64,000 nt of DNA from Draconibacterium orientale (GTDB lineage Bacteria; Bacteroidota; Bacteroidia; Bacteroidales; Prolixibacteraceae), in assembly GCF_000626635.1 (NCBI RefSeq), contig NZ_CP007451.1:2604001-2668000 (forward strand), given 5' to 3'. The notes beneath the pieces are model-generated. The model did not search any database, had not been told where the DNA came from, and saw nothing but the letters and a program-made list of their open reading frames with translations. The position numbers were made by a program, and so were the translations under genes. Positions 19,135 through 27,918 of this stretch are shown here, one piece after another. The number at the start of each line of letters is the position of its first letter. The first letter of the stretch is position 1.

Positions 19135-19846
19135 CGGTAAAATGTTGTTTGATTTTTTGAGAGGCATAGATTGAATAACTGTATGACAGAATTCCGAAAC
19201 ATACCATTAAAAATGATAGGCCGAAAATGAATAAACGCATTTTAAAGTCATTAAAAGAGAGCCCCTCCCAACCGCCTTCGGAAGATTTATCGAGGACAAA
19301 GAAATTTAAAATATTCAAGGGCAGAAACAGCACCATCCAAAACTGTTTGCATCGCATATTTAGTACTTCCAACAACAAAAACTTAGTGTTATTTTTTGCC
19401 TTAAGTTTTCCTTTTTTAGGAAACCAGAATAAATAGAAATAAGCCATTGCAGGAATGGTAAATGCGAAGAAAATTGTATACACAACTCTGAAATTTTCGG
19501 TTAGTATGATTGTGTTGAAAATCAGGTAGCTGAGGATGAATGTAATTAAAATTTGAGGCCAGCGAAAAAAGCTATAGAAATATTTAAAGTGCAGACGAGT
19601 ATATTTTTTATTTAGTTCTTTTTTTCGGATTTCATAAATCCTACGAAATCCGTTGTGTCCAAACTTTTTGAAAGCACGTTTTAACGCGAACTCGAACGAA
19701 AGTTCCGGCCATTTTTCCCACTGTTCTTCAATTGCTGAAGCCAGGTGATCCACCAGTTCAACTTGTAAATCATAGTGAATGATATTCTGTTCGCGGCAAA
19801 ACTGGAACAGTTGTTCGGATTCTTCCTGTGTAATTTGTCGGTTCAT
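19109..19846 (-). CDS. Tandem paralogue 2: membrane protein with conserved N-terminal domain
   Basis: A 245-residue paralogue of the genes on both sides. The first 17 residues are identical to paralogue 3 at the DNA level, then the proteins diverge while keeping YDLQVELVDHLASAIEEQW and KKFGHNGF. Four predicted hydrophobic helices follow, and the C-terminus KIKQHFTEQFPEFVK is conserved. Function unknown; membrane location is inferred from hydrophobicity. Confidence 0.85.
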   Translation of the reverse strand: MNRQITQEESEQLFQFCREQNIIHYDLQVELVDHLASAIEEQWEKWPELSFEFALKRAFKKFGHNGFRRIYEIRKKELNKKYTRLHFKYFYSFFRWPQILITFILSYLIFNTIILTENFRVVYTIFFAFTIPAMAYFYLFWFPKKGKLKAKNNTKFLLLEVLNMRCKQFWMVLFLPLNILNFFVLDKSSEGGWEGLSFNDFKMRLFIFGLSFLMVCFGILSYSYSIYASQKIKQHFTEQFPEFVK

Positions 19847-19879
19847 GGTACTTCTATTTTACAAATTCGGGAAATTGTT
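19796..19879. repeat. 84-bp exact direct repeat, copy 2
   Basis: Identical to 19051-19134. It spans the start of paralogue 2, the intergenic 7 bases and the end of paralogue 1. Confidence 0.95.
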
Positions 19880-20567
19880 GAGTGAAATGTTGTTTGATTT
19901 TTTGCGGGATGTAAAAAAGATAAGCAAACAGAACTATGGTTGAGCTTACTATGAAAAAGGCGACCGGGAACAAAATAATAAAATTTGTTGGCATGCTTAT
20001 GCTTTGTTTCTCAAGTATTTGAAATGGTAGATTTGCCCAAATAGGTAATTGGCATAGAAACATTGCAAAGTATTGAATGTGTTTAAGTTGGTTCAATAAT
20101 AAAAAAGATTTTTCAGAATTGGGGGTTGTTTCATTTATTGATTTGTACCGAAGATGATAAATAAGATTGCCACAGACCAACACCAAAATATAAATAGCAA
20201 ATAGCCAATGCAGTTGATGAACAATTTTAAACAGTAAAACTACTGCCAAAGTTAAGGCCAATGTTAACAGTGTTTTTGGCCAGTGATAGAATTCAAGCAG
20301 ATAATGCCACAGAATACGGTTATACTTTCGGGTCAGTGCCCGTTGTTTTTGCTGTTTAACTTGTTGAAACCCGGTTGGCCCAAATTTTTGGAGTGCTTTA
20401 TAAACGGCGTACTTAAAGGGATCTTCAGGTTTCTCTACCCAGTGTTGCTCAACTAATGATGCCAGATGGTCAACCAGCTCAATTTGTAAATCGTACTGCG
20501 GAACATCGTGATTTTCACAAACTTTAAAAAGATGTTCGGTTTCTTCTTTGGTTAGTGTTCGGTTCAT
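19854..20567 (-). CDS. Tandem paralogue 1: membrane protein with conserved N-terminal domain
   Basis: A 237-residue protein, first of the three paralogues. It has the same plan: FKVCENHDVPQYDLQIELVDHLA, KFGPTGFQQV, YNRILWHYLLEFYHWPK, four hydrophobic helices, and KIKQHFTQQFPEFVK. Its ATG directly abuts the TAA of padR (TAAATG), so it is translationally coupled to the regulator. Unknown function; the coupling suggests that it acts with, or is controlled by, the PadR protein. Confidence 0.87.
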   Translation of the reverse strand: MNRTLTKEETEHLFKVCENHDVPQYDLQIELVDHLASLVEQHWVEKPEDPFKYAVYKALQKFGPTGFQQVKQQKQRALTRKYNRILWHYLLEFYHWPKTLLTLALTLAVVLLFKIVHQLHWLFAIYILVLVCGNLIYHLRYKSINETTPNSEKSFLLLNQLKHIQYFAMFLCQLPIWANLPFQILEKQSISMPTNFIILFPVAFFIVSSTIVLFAYLFYIPQKIKQHFTQQFPEFVK

Positions 20568-20900
20568 TTATGCCAGTTTTGGGTTAATCAATACTTCCAT
20601 GTTCGAGATGAAACTTTTCATTTCATTCAACAGGTTGGCGGTTTCTTTTTTCCCTTTTTCGGTGATATAATAATACTTCCGTACACGGTTGTTTACTTTG
20701 GCCATTTCAACACTCAACAATCCTTTGGCTTCCAGTTTGTGCAGGGTGGGGTAGAGTGCACCTTCGGTAACTTTAAGTTGTCCGCTGGTAATTTTTTCTA
20801 CCTCGCGGGTAATCTGGTAGCCATACATTTTGCCTTGCTCCTTTAACAGCGAAAGCACAATAGTTGAAAGACTTCCCTTGTACAAGTTGTTTTTTTGCAT
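20568..20900 (-). CDS. PadR-family transcriptional regulator
   Basis: A 110-residue winged-helix protein of the short PadR subfamily (KGSLSTIVLSLLKEQGKMYGYQI, VTEGALYPTLHKLEAKGLL, RKYYYITEKGK). Members are usually dimeric repressors released by small molecules. It heads a leftward operon of three membrane paralogues, a permease and an ATPase, so it probably represses a membrane-stress or efflux module. A perfect inverted repeat lies 24 bases upstream. Confidence 0.93.
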   Translation of the reverse strand: MQKNNLYKGSLSTIVLSLLKEQGKMYGYQITREVEKITSGQLKVTEGALYPTLHKLEAKGLLSVEMAKVNNRVRKYYYITEKGKKETANLLNEMKSFISNMEVLINPKLA

Positions 20901-20923
20901 GTATTAAAGTTATGAAAAATATA

Positions 20924-20944
20924 ATACCTAAGCAAATTAGGTAT
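20924..20944 (-). promoter_or_regulatory. Likely PadR operator
   Basis: ATACCTAA-GCAAA-TTAGGTAT is a perfect 8-base inverted repeat with a 5-base centre, ending 24 bases before the padR ATG. ATAC/GTAT-flanked palindromes of this size are typical PadR targets. On the minus strand the element contains CTAATTTG, close to a -7 box, so binding would cover the promoter. The assignment is inference. Confidence 0.6.
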
Positions 20945-20960
20945 GTCATTCTTCGGGACA

Positions 20961-21002
20961 TGCGGTTTTTAACCGCATAATAAGTTGCGGTTGAAAACCG
21001 CA
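20961..21002. terminator. Two tandem hairpins between padR and the CHU_C gene
   Basis: TGCGGTT-TTT-AACCGCA (20961-20977) and TGCGGTT-GAA-AACCGCA (20986-21002) are two copies of the same 7-base stem. They lie just after the stop of the leftward gene at 21009 and may end its transcript, though no T run follows. Confidence 0.45.
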
Positions 21003-21008
21003 GATCCC

Positions 21009-22448
21009 TTATTCAAACCGATCGGTTAAAACCACTCCATCCTTAAAACGCTCTACTGTGCCGTCGGTATTAAAAACTTCAACCATTACAATGTAAGGGC
21101 CGATTGGTAACCTGTTTCCTGCTTCATCCTCTCCGTTCCATGAAATTTGTTCGTGCGTTCCCAAAATCGAATTATCAGCTAATTTGCATAGTCTGCGCCC
21201 CGCGGAATCGAATACCAGTATGTTGCAAATATAACCGGGGCTATCCATCGAAAGATCAATCGAGTACATGTCGTTATAACCATCGTTGTTGGGTGAAAAA
21301 GCTTCCGGCTGAAAAGTTACCGATATTTGTTGTGCTTCCTCATTCATCAATTGTGAATTCTGATAGCCGGGCGTTCCATAACCCGATTGTGTGGATGCCG
21401 AATGCCAGTTTTGTGCGTCGTTTGTTGGCTGTGTAAAGGAAATGCGTTCGAGTGCAATTCCCTCGCGATCGTAAAATAGGGGCGAATGCATTTTTTCGTA
21501 GTAGTAAAATTCGTCGATAATTTCCATATCGTAGTTTAGCAGAACCACGTAATCCTCGTCGTTATTAAACGACGGGAATTTTTCCATTTGCAGAAAACAT
21601 TCGGGACAAGGAATTGTAAACCACGGAAAAACACCAAGCGTATCTTTGGTAAGCGCAAGATATTCGAAGGGTAGTAATTTCTGCTTTTCGCTGGTAAGTG
21701 CATAAACCTGGGTAAGCTCCAAATCGTTGTCGCGCGAGGCGAGGTAAAGTTTATTCAGCGGGATTTCTTTTTCCGAGTTATTGTAAATTTCCACATAATC
21801 GTCGCCATCGGGAACGGGATTAAAAAGTACTTCGTTCAAAACAATATCGCTGGGCTGGATAATAACCGGATTTTTCTCCTCGCCCGAAACAATCACTTCA
21901 TCCAAAATAACTTTGTTCGATGAATAATGATTGTTCATATAAACCACGATTTGTAATTCATTTCCAACCAGTCCGGTTTGTTCAGCAACGGCCTGTCCCC
22001 AGTTTCCGCGATTATCGCTGTTGGTTTCAAAAGCTTGTTCTTCACCCTGATCGAGAACATAATATGCTTTCAGGTATTTCTGTTCTTCGTTGGTACTGCT
22101 GCCGGTTTCGTTGGCATTTAATTGGATGGAAATATTCTTATAAGCCGAAATATCGATAGTTTCCGAGCGCCAAATTACCTCTCCATTTATATCAACGCAC
22201 TCAAAACGTCCGCCGGAAGTTGTAACTGTTTTGGCGTAATCATCTTCGTTTTCAAGCGTGATCAGGTTAAAATCGAGTGTCCATTCTGTAATGCCGGAGA
22301 AGTCTGAATCGATGCCCGTTCCATCGCTATTTCCCCAAGCGCCTTTGTTGGGAATGGAAAAACTTTCGTGCCAGATTTCCTGAGCATTTATCGGGTTGAA
22401 AAACAGGATAAAAGAGTATGTTAATAATTTTAGAAGATTGGGTTTCAT
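21009..22448 (-). CDS. Secreted lamin-tail-domain protein with CHU_C-type C-terminal domain
   Basis: A 479-residue exported protein. Signal peptide KLLTYSFILFFNPINAQ, then a beta-rich region, a lamin-tail domain at about 200-290 (VLNEVLFNPVPDGDDYVEIYN trimmed motif), and a gliding-motility-associated C-terminal domain at about 390-479 (FQPEAFSPNNDGYND, SWNGEDEAGNRLPIGPYIV). The last type is a type B sorting signal of the type 9 secretion system, so surface attachment or release is expected. I chose the ATG at 22448: an in-frame ATG at 22490 would overlap the promoter of the divergent asd gene and spoil the signal peptide. Confidence 0.82.
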   Translation of the reverse strand: MKPNLLKLLTYSFILFFNPINAQEIWHESFSIPNKGAWGNSDGTGIDSDFSGITEWTLDFNLITLENEDDYAKTVTTSGGRFECVDINGEVIWRSETIDISAYKNISIQLNANETGSSTNEEQKYLKAYYVLDQGEEQAFETNSDNRGNWGQAVAEQTGLVGNELQIVVYMNNHYSSNKVILDEVIVSGEEKNPVIIQPSDIVLNEVLFNPVPDGDDYVEIYNNSEKEIPLNKLYLASRDNDLELTQVYALTSEKQKLLPFEYLALTKDTLGVFPWFTIPCPECFLQMEKFPSFNNDEDYVVLLNYDMEIIDEFYYYEKMHSPLFYDREGIALERISFTQPTNDAQNWHSASTQSGYGTPGYQNSQLMNEEAQQISVTFQPEAFSPNNDGYNDMYSIDLSMDSPGYICNILVFDSAGRRLCKLADNSILGTHEQISWNGEDEAGNRLPIGPYIVMVEVFNTDGTVERFKDGVVLTDRFE

Positions 22449-22474
22449 AGCACTTACAATTAGAAGCAAAATAC

Positions 22475-22482
22475 TAACTTTG
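22475..22482 (+). promoter_or_regulatory. -7 box of asd
   Basis: TAACTTTG is an exact TAnnTTTG match, 52 bases before the asd ATG. No clear TTG is seen at the expected upstream distance. Confidence 0.5.
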
Positions 22483-22534
22483 ACGCACATTTAGACAGAA
22501 AAAAACTTTAAATTTTAAAAAAAATAAACAAAAC

Positions 22535-23545
22535 ATGAAAGTTGCAATTGTTGGCGTGAGCGGCGCTGTTGGACAGGAGTTCCTGAAAGTGCTTGCTGAA
22601 AGAGATTTCCCTATGGATGAGTTGGTATTATTTGGATCGGCAAGAAGTGCCGGTAAAACTTACGAATTTAAGGGTAAACAGCTTACAGTTAAAGAGCTCA
22701 AACACGGCGACGATTTTAAAGATATTGATATTGCACTAACTTCGGCAGGAGCCGGTGTTTCAAAAGAATATGCTGAAACCATTACCAAACACGGTGCGAT
22801 AATGATCGACAACTCGAGCGCGTTCCGTTACGACGATGATGTGCCGTTGGTAGTTCCTGAAGTAAACCCGGAGGATTCTAAAATTCGTCCGCGCAATATT
22901 ATTGCTAACCCGAACTGCTCAACCATTCAGATGGTTGTGGCGCTGAAACCGATCGAAGAACTATCGAAGATCAAACGTGTTCGGGTGGCTACTTACCAGG
23001 CAGCAAGTGGTGCCGGTGCACAGGGAATTGCCGAGCTGGAAGAGCAAACCAAAGAAGTGGTGGAAGGAAAACCGGTTACAGTAAATAAGTTCGCTCACCA
23101 GTTGGCCATGAATATCATCCCGCACATTGATGTTTTCCTGGATAACGATTACACCAAGGAAGAGATGAAAATGAACTGGGAGACTAAAAAAATTATGCAC
23201 ACCGATGCTGAGGTGAGTGCAACCTGCGTGCGTATTCCTGTGGCCCGTGCTCACTCGGAAGCCATTTGGGTAGAAACCGAAAAACCACTGACAGCAGAAG
23301 CTGTAACAAAAGCTTTCGAAGCATTTGAAGGTTTAACAGTGATCGATAATCCTGCCAAAAACGAGTATCCAATGCCCTTGTTCGTGAGTGGAAAAGATGA
23401 TGTGTATGTTGGCCGTATCCGCCAGGATGTTACTGACCCGAATAGCATTACTTTCTGGTGTGTTGGCGACCAGATCAAAAAGGGTGCAGCGCTTAATGCC
23501 GTTCAGATTGCTGAGTGGCTGGTTGCTAATGGTGAAGTGAAATAA
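22535..23545 (+). CDS. asd: Aspartate-semialdehyde dehydrogenase
   Basis: A 336-residue enzyme that reduces aspartyl phosphate to aspartate semialdehyde with NADPH, following aspartokinase. The N-terminal nucleotide fold starts [20 protein letters not shown]; the catalytic Cys lies in [16 protein letters not shown] and the active-site His in [15 protein letters not shown]. Length is normal for the Gram-positive/Bacteroidota-type enzyme. Monocistronic between its own promoter and a strong terminator. Confidence 0.95.
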   Translation: MKVAIVGVSGAVGQEFLKVLAERDFPMDELVLFGSARSAGKTYEFKGKQLTVKELKHGDDFKDIDIALTSAGAGVSKEYAETITKHGAIMIDNSSAFRYDDDVPLVVPEVNPEDSKIRPRNIIANPNCSTIQMVVALKPIEELSKIKRVRVATYQAASGAGAQGIAELEEQTKEVVEGKPVTVNKFAHQLAMNIIPHIDVFLDNDYTKEEMKMNWETKKIMHTDAEVSATCVRIPVARAHSEAIWVETEKPLTAEAVTKAFEAFEGLTVIDNPAKNEYPMPLFVSGKDDVYVGRIRQDVTDPNSITFWCVGDQIKKGAALNAVQIAEWLVANGEVK

Positions 23546-23565
23546 GACGTTGAAATAACGATATA

Positions 23566-23600
23566 AAAAGCCCGGAAGATTTGTTTCTTTCGGGCTTTTT
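23566..23600 (+). terminator. Terminator after asd
   Basis: AAAAAGCCCGGAAGA pairs with TCTTTCGGGCTTTTT with G-T tolerance, followed by a T run. Confidence 0.85.
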
Positions 23601-23674
23601 CGTTGCTGCAAATTGTTCAGGCGTATAATTTATTCTATTTTTAGTGATCTGAAAAACACTAAACAAATCGTTTT

Positions 23675-24274
23675 ATGAGCGAACATTATCTGTGTCTCGA
23701 CCTGGAAATGTCGGGGCAAATACCAGGAGTTCATGATGTTATTCAAATCGGAGCAGTTTTGCTCGATGATAAATTTGAACAGATAAGTACTTTCGAGTCG
23801 CTGATTTATCCTGAAAATGAAGCTGATTTTGATCCGGGAAGTAAACGTATTCATGGTATTTCGCGCTTTGAGCTGGAGGAAGCACCCTCGCTGGAAGAAA
23901 CAATAGAAGATTTAGAATACTGGTTGCAAGGAGAAGGAGGCTTCCCATCGAGGAAAGCGATGTGCGACATTAAAATTTGCGGACAGGGAATTAACAATGA
24001 TATCAGCTTTTTAAAAGCGTCGTACGAAACGGTAAACCTAACCTGGCCTTTTGCTTACCAGTATATTGATTTGCAGGATATAATGTTGTTTTATAAAACA
24101 ATATTGGAGGCCAATGGAAAGGAAGTGCCTAAAGGTCTTGGGCTTAACGCAATTGCCGAATACCTGGATATGGAACGTACACGAAATAAACACAATGCTT
24201 TGGAAGATGCCGAACTCACAGGGTATTGCTTGTCGGAACTTTTTAGGCGAGCCAAAGAAGTTAAGCTGCACTGA
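23675..24274 (+). CDS. DEDDh 3'-5' exonuclease family protein
   Basis: A 199-residue exonuclease of the DEDDh superfamily (DnaQ/oligoribonuclease-like). The acidic residues are visible: D9 and E11 in CLDLEMSG, an Asp in INNDISFL, and the His/Asp pair in KHNALEDAELTG. It may degrade short RNA or DNA; LDLEMSG recalls oligoribonuclease, but the protein is longer and the family is broad. Cytoplasmic, monocistronic. Confidence 0.8.
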   Translation: MSEHYLCLDLEMSGQIPGVHDVIQIGAVLLDDKFEQISTFESLIYPENEADFDPGSKRIHGISRFELEEAPSLEETIEDLEYWLQGEGGFPSRKAMCDIKICGQGINNDISFLKASYETVNLTWPFAYQYIDLQDIMLFYKTILEANGKEVPKGLGLNAIAEYLDMERTRNKHNALEDAELTGYCLSELFRRAKEVKLH

Positions 24275-24294
24275 GCGGAGTTTGATGTGTAAAA

Positions 24295-24329
24295 CAAAAG
24301 CCCGAAAAATACAATTTTTCGGGCTTTTG
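24295..24329 (+). terminator. Terminator after the exonuclease gene
   Basis: CAAAAGCCCGAAAAAT pairs with ATTTTTCGGGCTTTTG around AC/A; the stem is perfect with A and T runs on both sides, so it can act in both directions. Confidence 0.85.
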
Positions 24330-24340
24330 TTTCTTGGGAT

Positions 24341-24382
24341 TCATCGGGTGACTATATGTTGTTAATAATAGTCATCCGATGA
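24341..24382. repeat. Long hairpin downstream of serS
   Basis: TCATCGGGTGACTAT pairs with ATAGTCATCCGATGA with one wobble around 12 bases. It lies between the converging exonuclease and serS transcripts. The GTGACTAT/ATAGTCAT theme resembles the hairpins at 39.1 and 49.5 kb. Confidence 0.6.
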
Positions 24383-24391
24383 ATAAAGTTT

Positions 24392-25666
24392 TTAGCTAAT
24401 AATATCAAAACCAGTAAACGGAACCAAAGCTTCAGGAATTTTAATGCCTTCAGGAGTTTGGTTGTTTTCGAGCAGTGCCGCAACAATACGTGGCAATGCC
24501 AGCGCACTTCCGTTAAGGGTGTGTGCAATTTGTGGTTTTTTCACGCCTTCTTCGCGGAAACGTAATTTCAGACGGTTAGCCTGGAACGATTCGAAGTTGG
24601 AAACCGAACTTACTTCCAGCCATTTTTTCTGCGCTGCCGAGAATACCTCAAAATCGTATGTTAAAGCCGATGTGAAACTAATGTCGCCACCACATAGGCG
24701 AAGAATGCGGTAAGGTAAACCCAATTTGGCCACCAAACTTTCAACATGCGCTACCATTCCATCCAAAATTTCGTACGATTTTTCGGGATGCGCAATCTGA
24801 ACGATTTCCACTTTATCGAACTGGTGCAGGCGGTTCAAACCGCGAACATCTTTACCGTACGAACCGGCTTCGCGACGGAAACAGGCACTGTAAGCGGTGT
24901 TTTTATAAGGCAGATCTTTGGCATCCAGAATTACATCGCGGTAAATGTTGGTTACCGGAACTTCTGCCGTTGGAATCAAATATAAATTGTCTTCGGTAAT
25001 GTGGTACATCTGGCCTTCTTTGTCGGGCAGCTGGCCGGTTCCAAAACCCGATGCTTCGTTAACGGCCAATGGCGGTTGAATTTCTTCGTAACCGGCTTTT
25101 GATGCTTCGGCTAAAAAGAAATTGATAAGGGCACGTTGCAGTTGCGCTCCTTTGCCACGGTAAACCGGGAATCCTGCGCCGGTAAGTTTTACACCCAACT
25201 CAAAATCAATCAGGTTGTATTTAGTCGCCAGTTCCCAGTGTGGCAGTGCTTTCTCGTTCATTGCCGGAATTTCGCCAACTTGTTTTACCACCTCGTTGTC
25301 CGCTTCACCTTTTCCGGCCGGAACCGATTCGTGAGGTAAGTTAGGCAGTTGAACCTGTAAATCGTAAACTTTTGCTTCGATGGCTGCAAAATCAGCATCA
25401 AAGTTTTTAATGTTTTCTTTTAGCTCGGCAGTGCGTTCTTTTGCTGCGTTGGCTTCTTTGTGTTTGCCTTCGCGGAAAAGCAGACCAATTTCTTTCGAAA
25501 TTTTATTCATTTCAGCTTTTGCCGAATCGGCTTCGCCCTGCAGCTTATTTTTTTGGGTATTAAGATCTATAATGTTTGAAACAATTTCCGAAGCATCGAA
25601 ATTTTTGCGTTTTAGTTTTTCTATTACTAACTCCGGATTGTCTTGAATAAATTTTAAATTGAGCAT
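24392..25666 (-). CDS. serS: Seryl-tRNA synthetase
   Basis: A 424-residue class II synthetase that charges tRNA(Ser). The N-terminal coiled-coil tRNA-binding arm spans about residues 25-105; the catalytic domain follows, with motif 2 in FRREAGSYGKDVRGLNRLHQ and motif 3 in LNGSALALPRIVAALLENNQ. Length is standard. Monocistronic, with its 3' end facing a hairpin. Confidence 0.97.
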   Translation of the reverse strand: MLNLKFIQDNPELVIEKLKRKNFDASEIVSNIIDLNTQKNKLQGEADSAKAEMNKISKEIGLLFREGKHKEANAAKERTAELKENIKNFDADFAAIEAKVYDLQVQLPNLPHESVPAGKGEADNEVVKQVGEIPAMNEKALPHWELATKYNLIDFELGVKLTGAGFPVYRGKGAQLQRALINFFLAEASKAGYEEIQPPLAVNEASGFGTGQLPDKEGQMYHITEDNLYLIPTAEVPVTNIYRDVILDAKDLPYKNTAYSACFRREAGSYGKDVRGLNRLHQFDKVEIVQIAHPEKSYEILDGMVAHVESLVAKLGLPYRILRLCGGDISFTSALTYDFEVFSAAQKKWLEVSSVSNFESFQANRLKLRFREEGVKKPQIAHTLNGSALALPRIVAALLENNQTPEGIKIPEALVPFTGFDIIS

Positions 25667-25848
25667 GTCTTATCCATTTATTAGGCTGCAAATTTAATAA
25701 ATGAATTGGCACTTTATGATTAAACCTATTTCTAATTTCCAATCTAATAGCAATAGTTTAAAACCCTGATTGTGAAATAAACAAATTGCCGTAATTTTTT
25801 AGGTGTATTCACGTAATCAGCTACTTTTATAAAACAAATAAAAAAACT

Positions 25849-26901
25849 ATGAGAAAACTATCTTTATTCCTGTTAACTGTAATTGTGCTGACAGGTTCTG
25901 TAAATGTTCTTTTTGCTCAACCAGAAAAACAAGAACGAAAAGCGATTCCCGGGATGGGAAACCTGTTAATGCCAAATGAAATTAAACCTTGTGATAACAG
26001 TACCAGTATTGTGCTCGAAGGTATTTCCGGCACTCCAAAAATGCTTCGTGAGGTTCCTGAAAATCTTATGCTTACTGAAAATGTGATTTTTCACGAAACC
26101 AAAAGTTCTGATGGCGATCCAATGTCGATGAAAATGGATATTGTAAGGCCGGCAGATGATGAAATTTATCCGTGCGTTGTATTTATTACCGGTGGTGGTT
26201 TTATGTTTGCCCCGAAAAACAGCAGTTTATACAACCGCTGCGAAATTGCCAAAGCAGGATATGTAGTAGCAAGTATTGAGTATCATGTGGCAACGAACGG
26301 ATTGTACAGCGATGCCGTGAAAGATACAAAAGCGGCTATTCGGTTTATGCGTGCCAATGCACAAAAATATGGTGTTAATCCCGACAAAGTGGCTGTTTGG
26401 GGAGAATCGGCAGGAGGTTACTTAACCGGAATGACGGGAACTTCGAATGGCGAATTAGCGTTTGAAGCGGGAGAAAACCTCGACCAAAGCAGCGATGTGC
26501 AGGCGGCCATTGTGGTTTTTGGTTTAAGCGATCTGACAAAAATTGGAGCCGATTACGATAAAGAAGCCGAAGAGGCACACTTTACAAAAGAAGCACCAGA
26601 AGCTATGTTTGTACATGGAAAAAACAGTGGATTAACGATTCTCGATAAACCTGAAGTGGTTGCCAAATCAAATCCGGTGAATTACGTGGATAAAAACGAT
26701 CCGCCGTTTCTTTTAATTCACGGAACAGTTGATGCGCTGGTTTCTCCAAGCCAGAGTTTATTGCTGCACAACGCACTTCGTAAAGCAGGTGTTGAATCAA
26801 CCCGCTATGCCATTGTTGGTGCCAATCATGGCGGAGGTCATTTTTCCGATCCGAAAGTGATTGAGATAATGGTTGACTTTTTGGATAAAACCTTAAAATA
26901 G
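25849..26901 (+). CDS. Secreted alpha/beta hydrolase (BD-FAE-like esterase)
   Basis: A 350-residue exported hydrolase. The signal peptide is KLSLFLLTVIVLTGSVNVLFAQ. The oxyanion loop is TGGGF at about 115, the nucleophile is S187 in WGESAGGYL, and plausible acid and His residues lie in HGTVDALVSP and GANHGGGHF. The family includes feruloyl and acetyl-xylan esterases, but with no carbohydrate genes adjacent the substrate is open. It is related in fold, not closely, to the esterase at 2.4 kb. Confidence 0.85.
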   Translation: MRKLSLFLLTVIVLTGSVNVLFAQPEKQERKAIPGMGNLLMPNEIKPCDNSTSIVLEGISGTPKMLREVPENLMLTENVIFHETKSSDGDPMSMKMDIVRPADDEIYPCVVFITGGGFMFAPKNSSLYNRCEIAKAGYVVASIEYHVATNGLYSDAVKDTKAAIRFMRANAQKYGVNPDKVAVWGESAGGYLTGMTGTSNGELAFEAGENLDQSSDVQAAIVVFGLSDLTKIGADYDKEAEEAHFTKEAPEAMFVHGKNSGLTILDKPEVVAKSNPVNYVDKNDPPFLLIHGTVDALVSPSQSLLLHNALRKAGVESTRYAIVGANHGGGHFSDPKVIEIMVDFLDKTLK

Positions 26902-26920
26902 AAACACGAAAATTCCCATA

Positions 26921-26954
26921 AAAAAAACTCCTGCCGTTACCGACAGGAGTTTTA
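26921..26954. terminator. Terminator between the esterase gene and rpmA
   Basis: AAAACTCCTGCCG and CGACAGGAGTTTT form a stem with one mismatch around TTAC, between convergent genes. Confidence 0.8.
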
Positions 26955-26997
26955 TATTTTCTTTGAGGGAGTTTAAACCCTCTGGTTTATCAATATC

Positions 26998-27567
26998 TTA
27001 AGCTAAACCTTTAGCTTCTTCAATCCAAGGTTGTGGATCTTTTGAAGCGTAGCGGCTTCCTGCAGCTTCAAGAACTTTCTGAATTGCTTCAACAGATGCT
27101 TCAGCAACTTCAGCATAAGTTGTAAAACCACCTTCAACCAATACTTCAGCTAATTTTGGTCCTACACCAGTTAATTTTGTAAGATCGTCGCCTTCAGCTG
27201 CTGCTTTTGCTTCAGCCTTAGGAGCTTCTTCTTTTACTTCTTCAACAACCGGAGCAGCTTCTTTTTTAGGAGCAGCTTTTGCAGGAGCTTCAGCAACTGC
27301 AACATCAGCATCAACAACCGGAGCTACTGATACATATGAGCGGTTATTTCTTTTCTTTCTGAATACAACAGTTCCGTCGATCAATGCAAACAAAGTATGG
27401 TCTTTACCAATACCTACATTGTCGCCGGGAAAATGTTGAGTACCACGCTGGCGAACAATAATATTACCAGCTTTAGCAAACTGACCTCCGTAAACTTTTA
27501 CTCCCAGTCGTTTACTTTCCGATTCGCGTCCGTTTTTCGAACTACCTACACCTTTTTTGTGAGCCAT
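26998..27567 (-). CDS. rpmA: Ribosomal protein L27 with long C-terminal helix-hairpin-helix extension
   Basis: Residues 1-83 are a normal bL27 ([38 protein letters not shown]), part of the large subunit near the peptidyl-transferase centre. The protein then continues for 106 residues: an Ala/Glu/Lys/Pro-rich linker (84-126) and a compact domain with [20 protein letters not shown], a helix-hairpin-helix pattern as in nucleic-acid-binding proteins, ending at 189. Typical L27 has about 85-90 residues. I recall similar extensions on L21 in some Bacteroidota; here L21 is plain and L27 carries it. The frame is intact with no stop between the parts. It lies 19 bases after rplU. Confidence 0.93.
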   Translation of the reverse strand: MAHKKGVGSSKNGRESESKRLGVKVYGGQFAKAGNIIVRQRGTQHFPGDNVGIGKDHTLFALIDGTVVFRKKRNNRSYVSVAPVVDADVAVAEAPAKAAPKKEAAPVVEEVKEEAPKAEAKAAAEGDDLTKLTGVGPKLAEVLVEGGFTTYAEVAEASVEAIQKVLEAAGSRYASKDPQPWIEEAKGLA

Positions 27568-27586
27568 GGTAAATTTCCTTTATTAA

Positions 27587-27898
27587 TTATCCAACAATGG
27601 TTTCTACTTGAATTTGAGTAAATTGCTGACGGTGACCATTCATTTTTTGATAACTCTTACGACGTTTCTTTTTGAAAACAATCACTTTCTCGCCTTTTAC
27701 ATGTCCCAGCACTTTGGCTGTAATTTTAGCACCTTCTACGGTTGGTGTTCCAACGGCTACTTTTCCGTCGTTGTCAACCAGTAAAACTTTATCGAAATCA
27801 ACCGATGCACCTTCTTCTGCATCCAGGTGATGTACGAAAAGTTTCTTGTCTTTTTCTACTTTGAATTGCTGTCCTGCAATTTCAACAATCGCGTACAT
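27587..27898 (-). CDS. rplU: Ribosomal protein L21
   Basis: A 103-residue bL21, the normal length, starting [17 protein letters not shown] and containing the conserved [24 protein letters not shown]-binding end. An in-frame upstream extension to 27940 would translate leader sequence, so the ATG at 27898 is chosen. First gene of the rplU-rpmA operon, with a strong promoter and an ~80-base leader. Confidence 0.96.
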   Translation of the reverse strand: MYAIVEIAGQQFKVEKDKKLFVHHLDAEEGASVDFDKVLLVDNDGKVAVGTPTVEGAKITAKVLGHVKGEKVIVFKKKRRKSYQKMNGHRQQFTQIQVETIVG

Positions 27899-27918
27899 AA
27901 TTTCACTTTTAATGTTTA

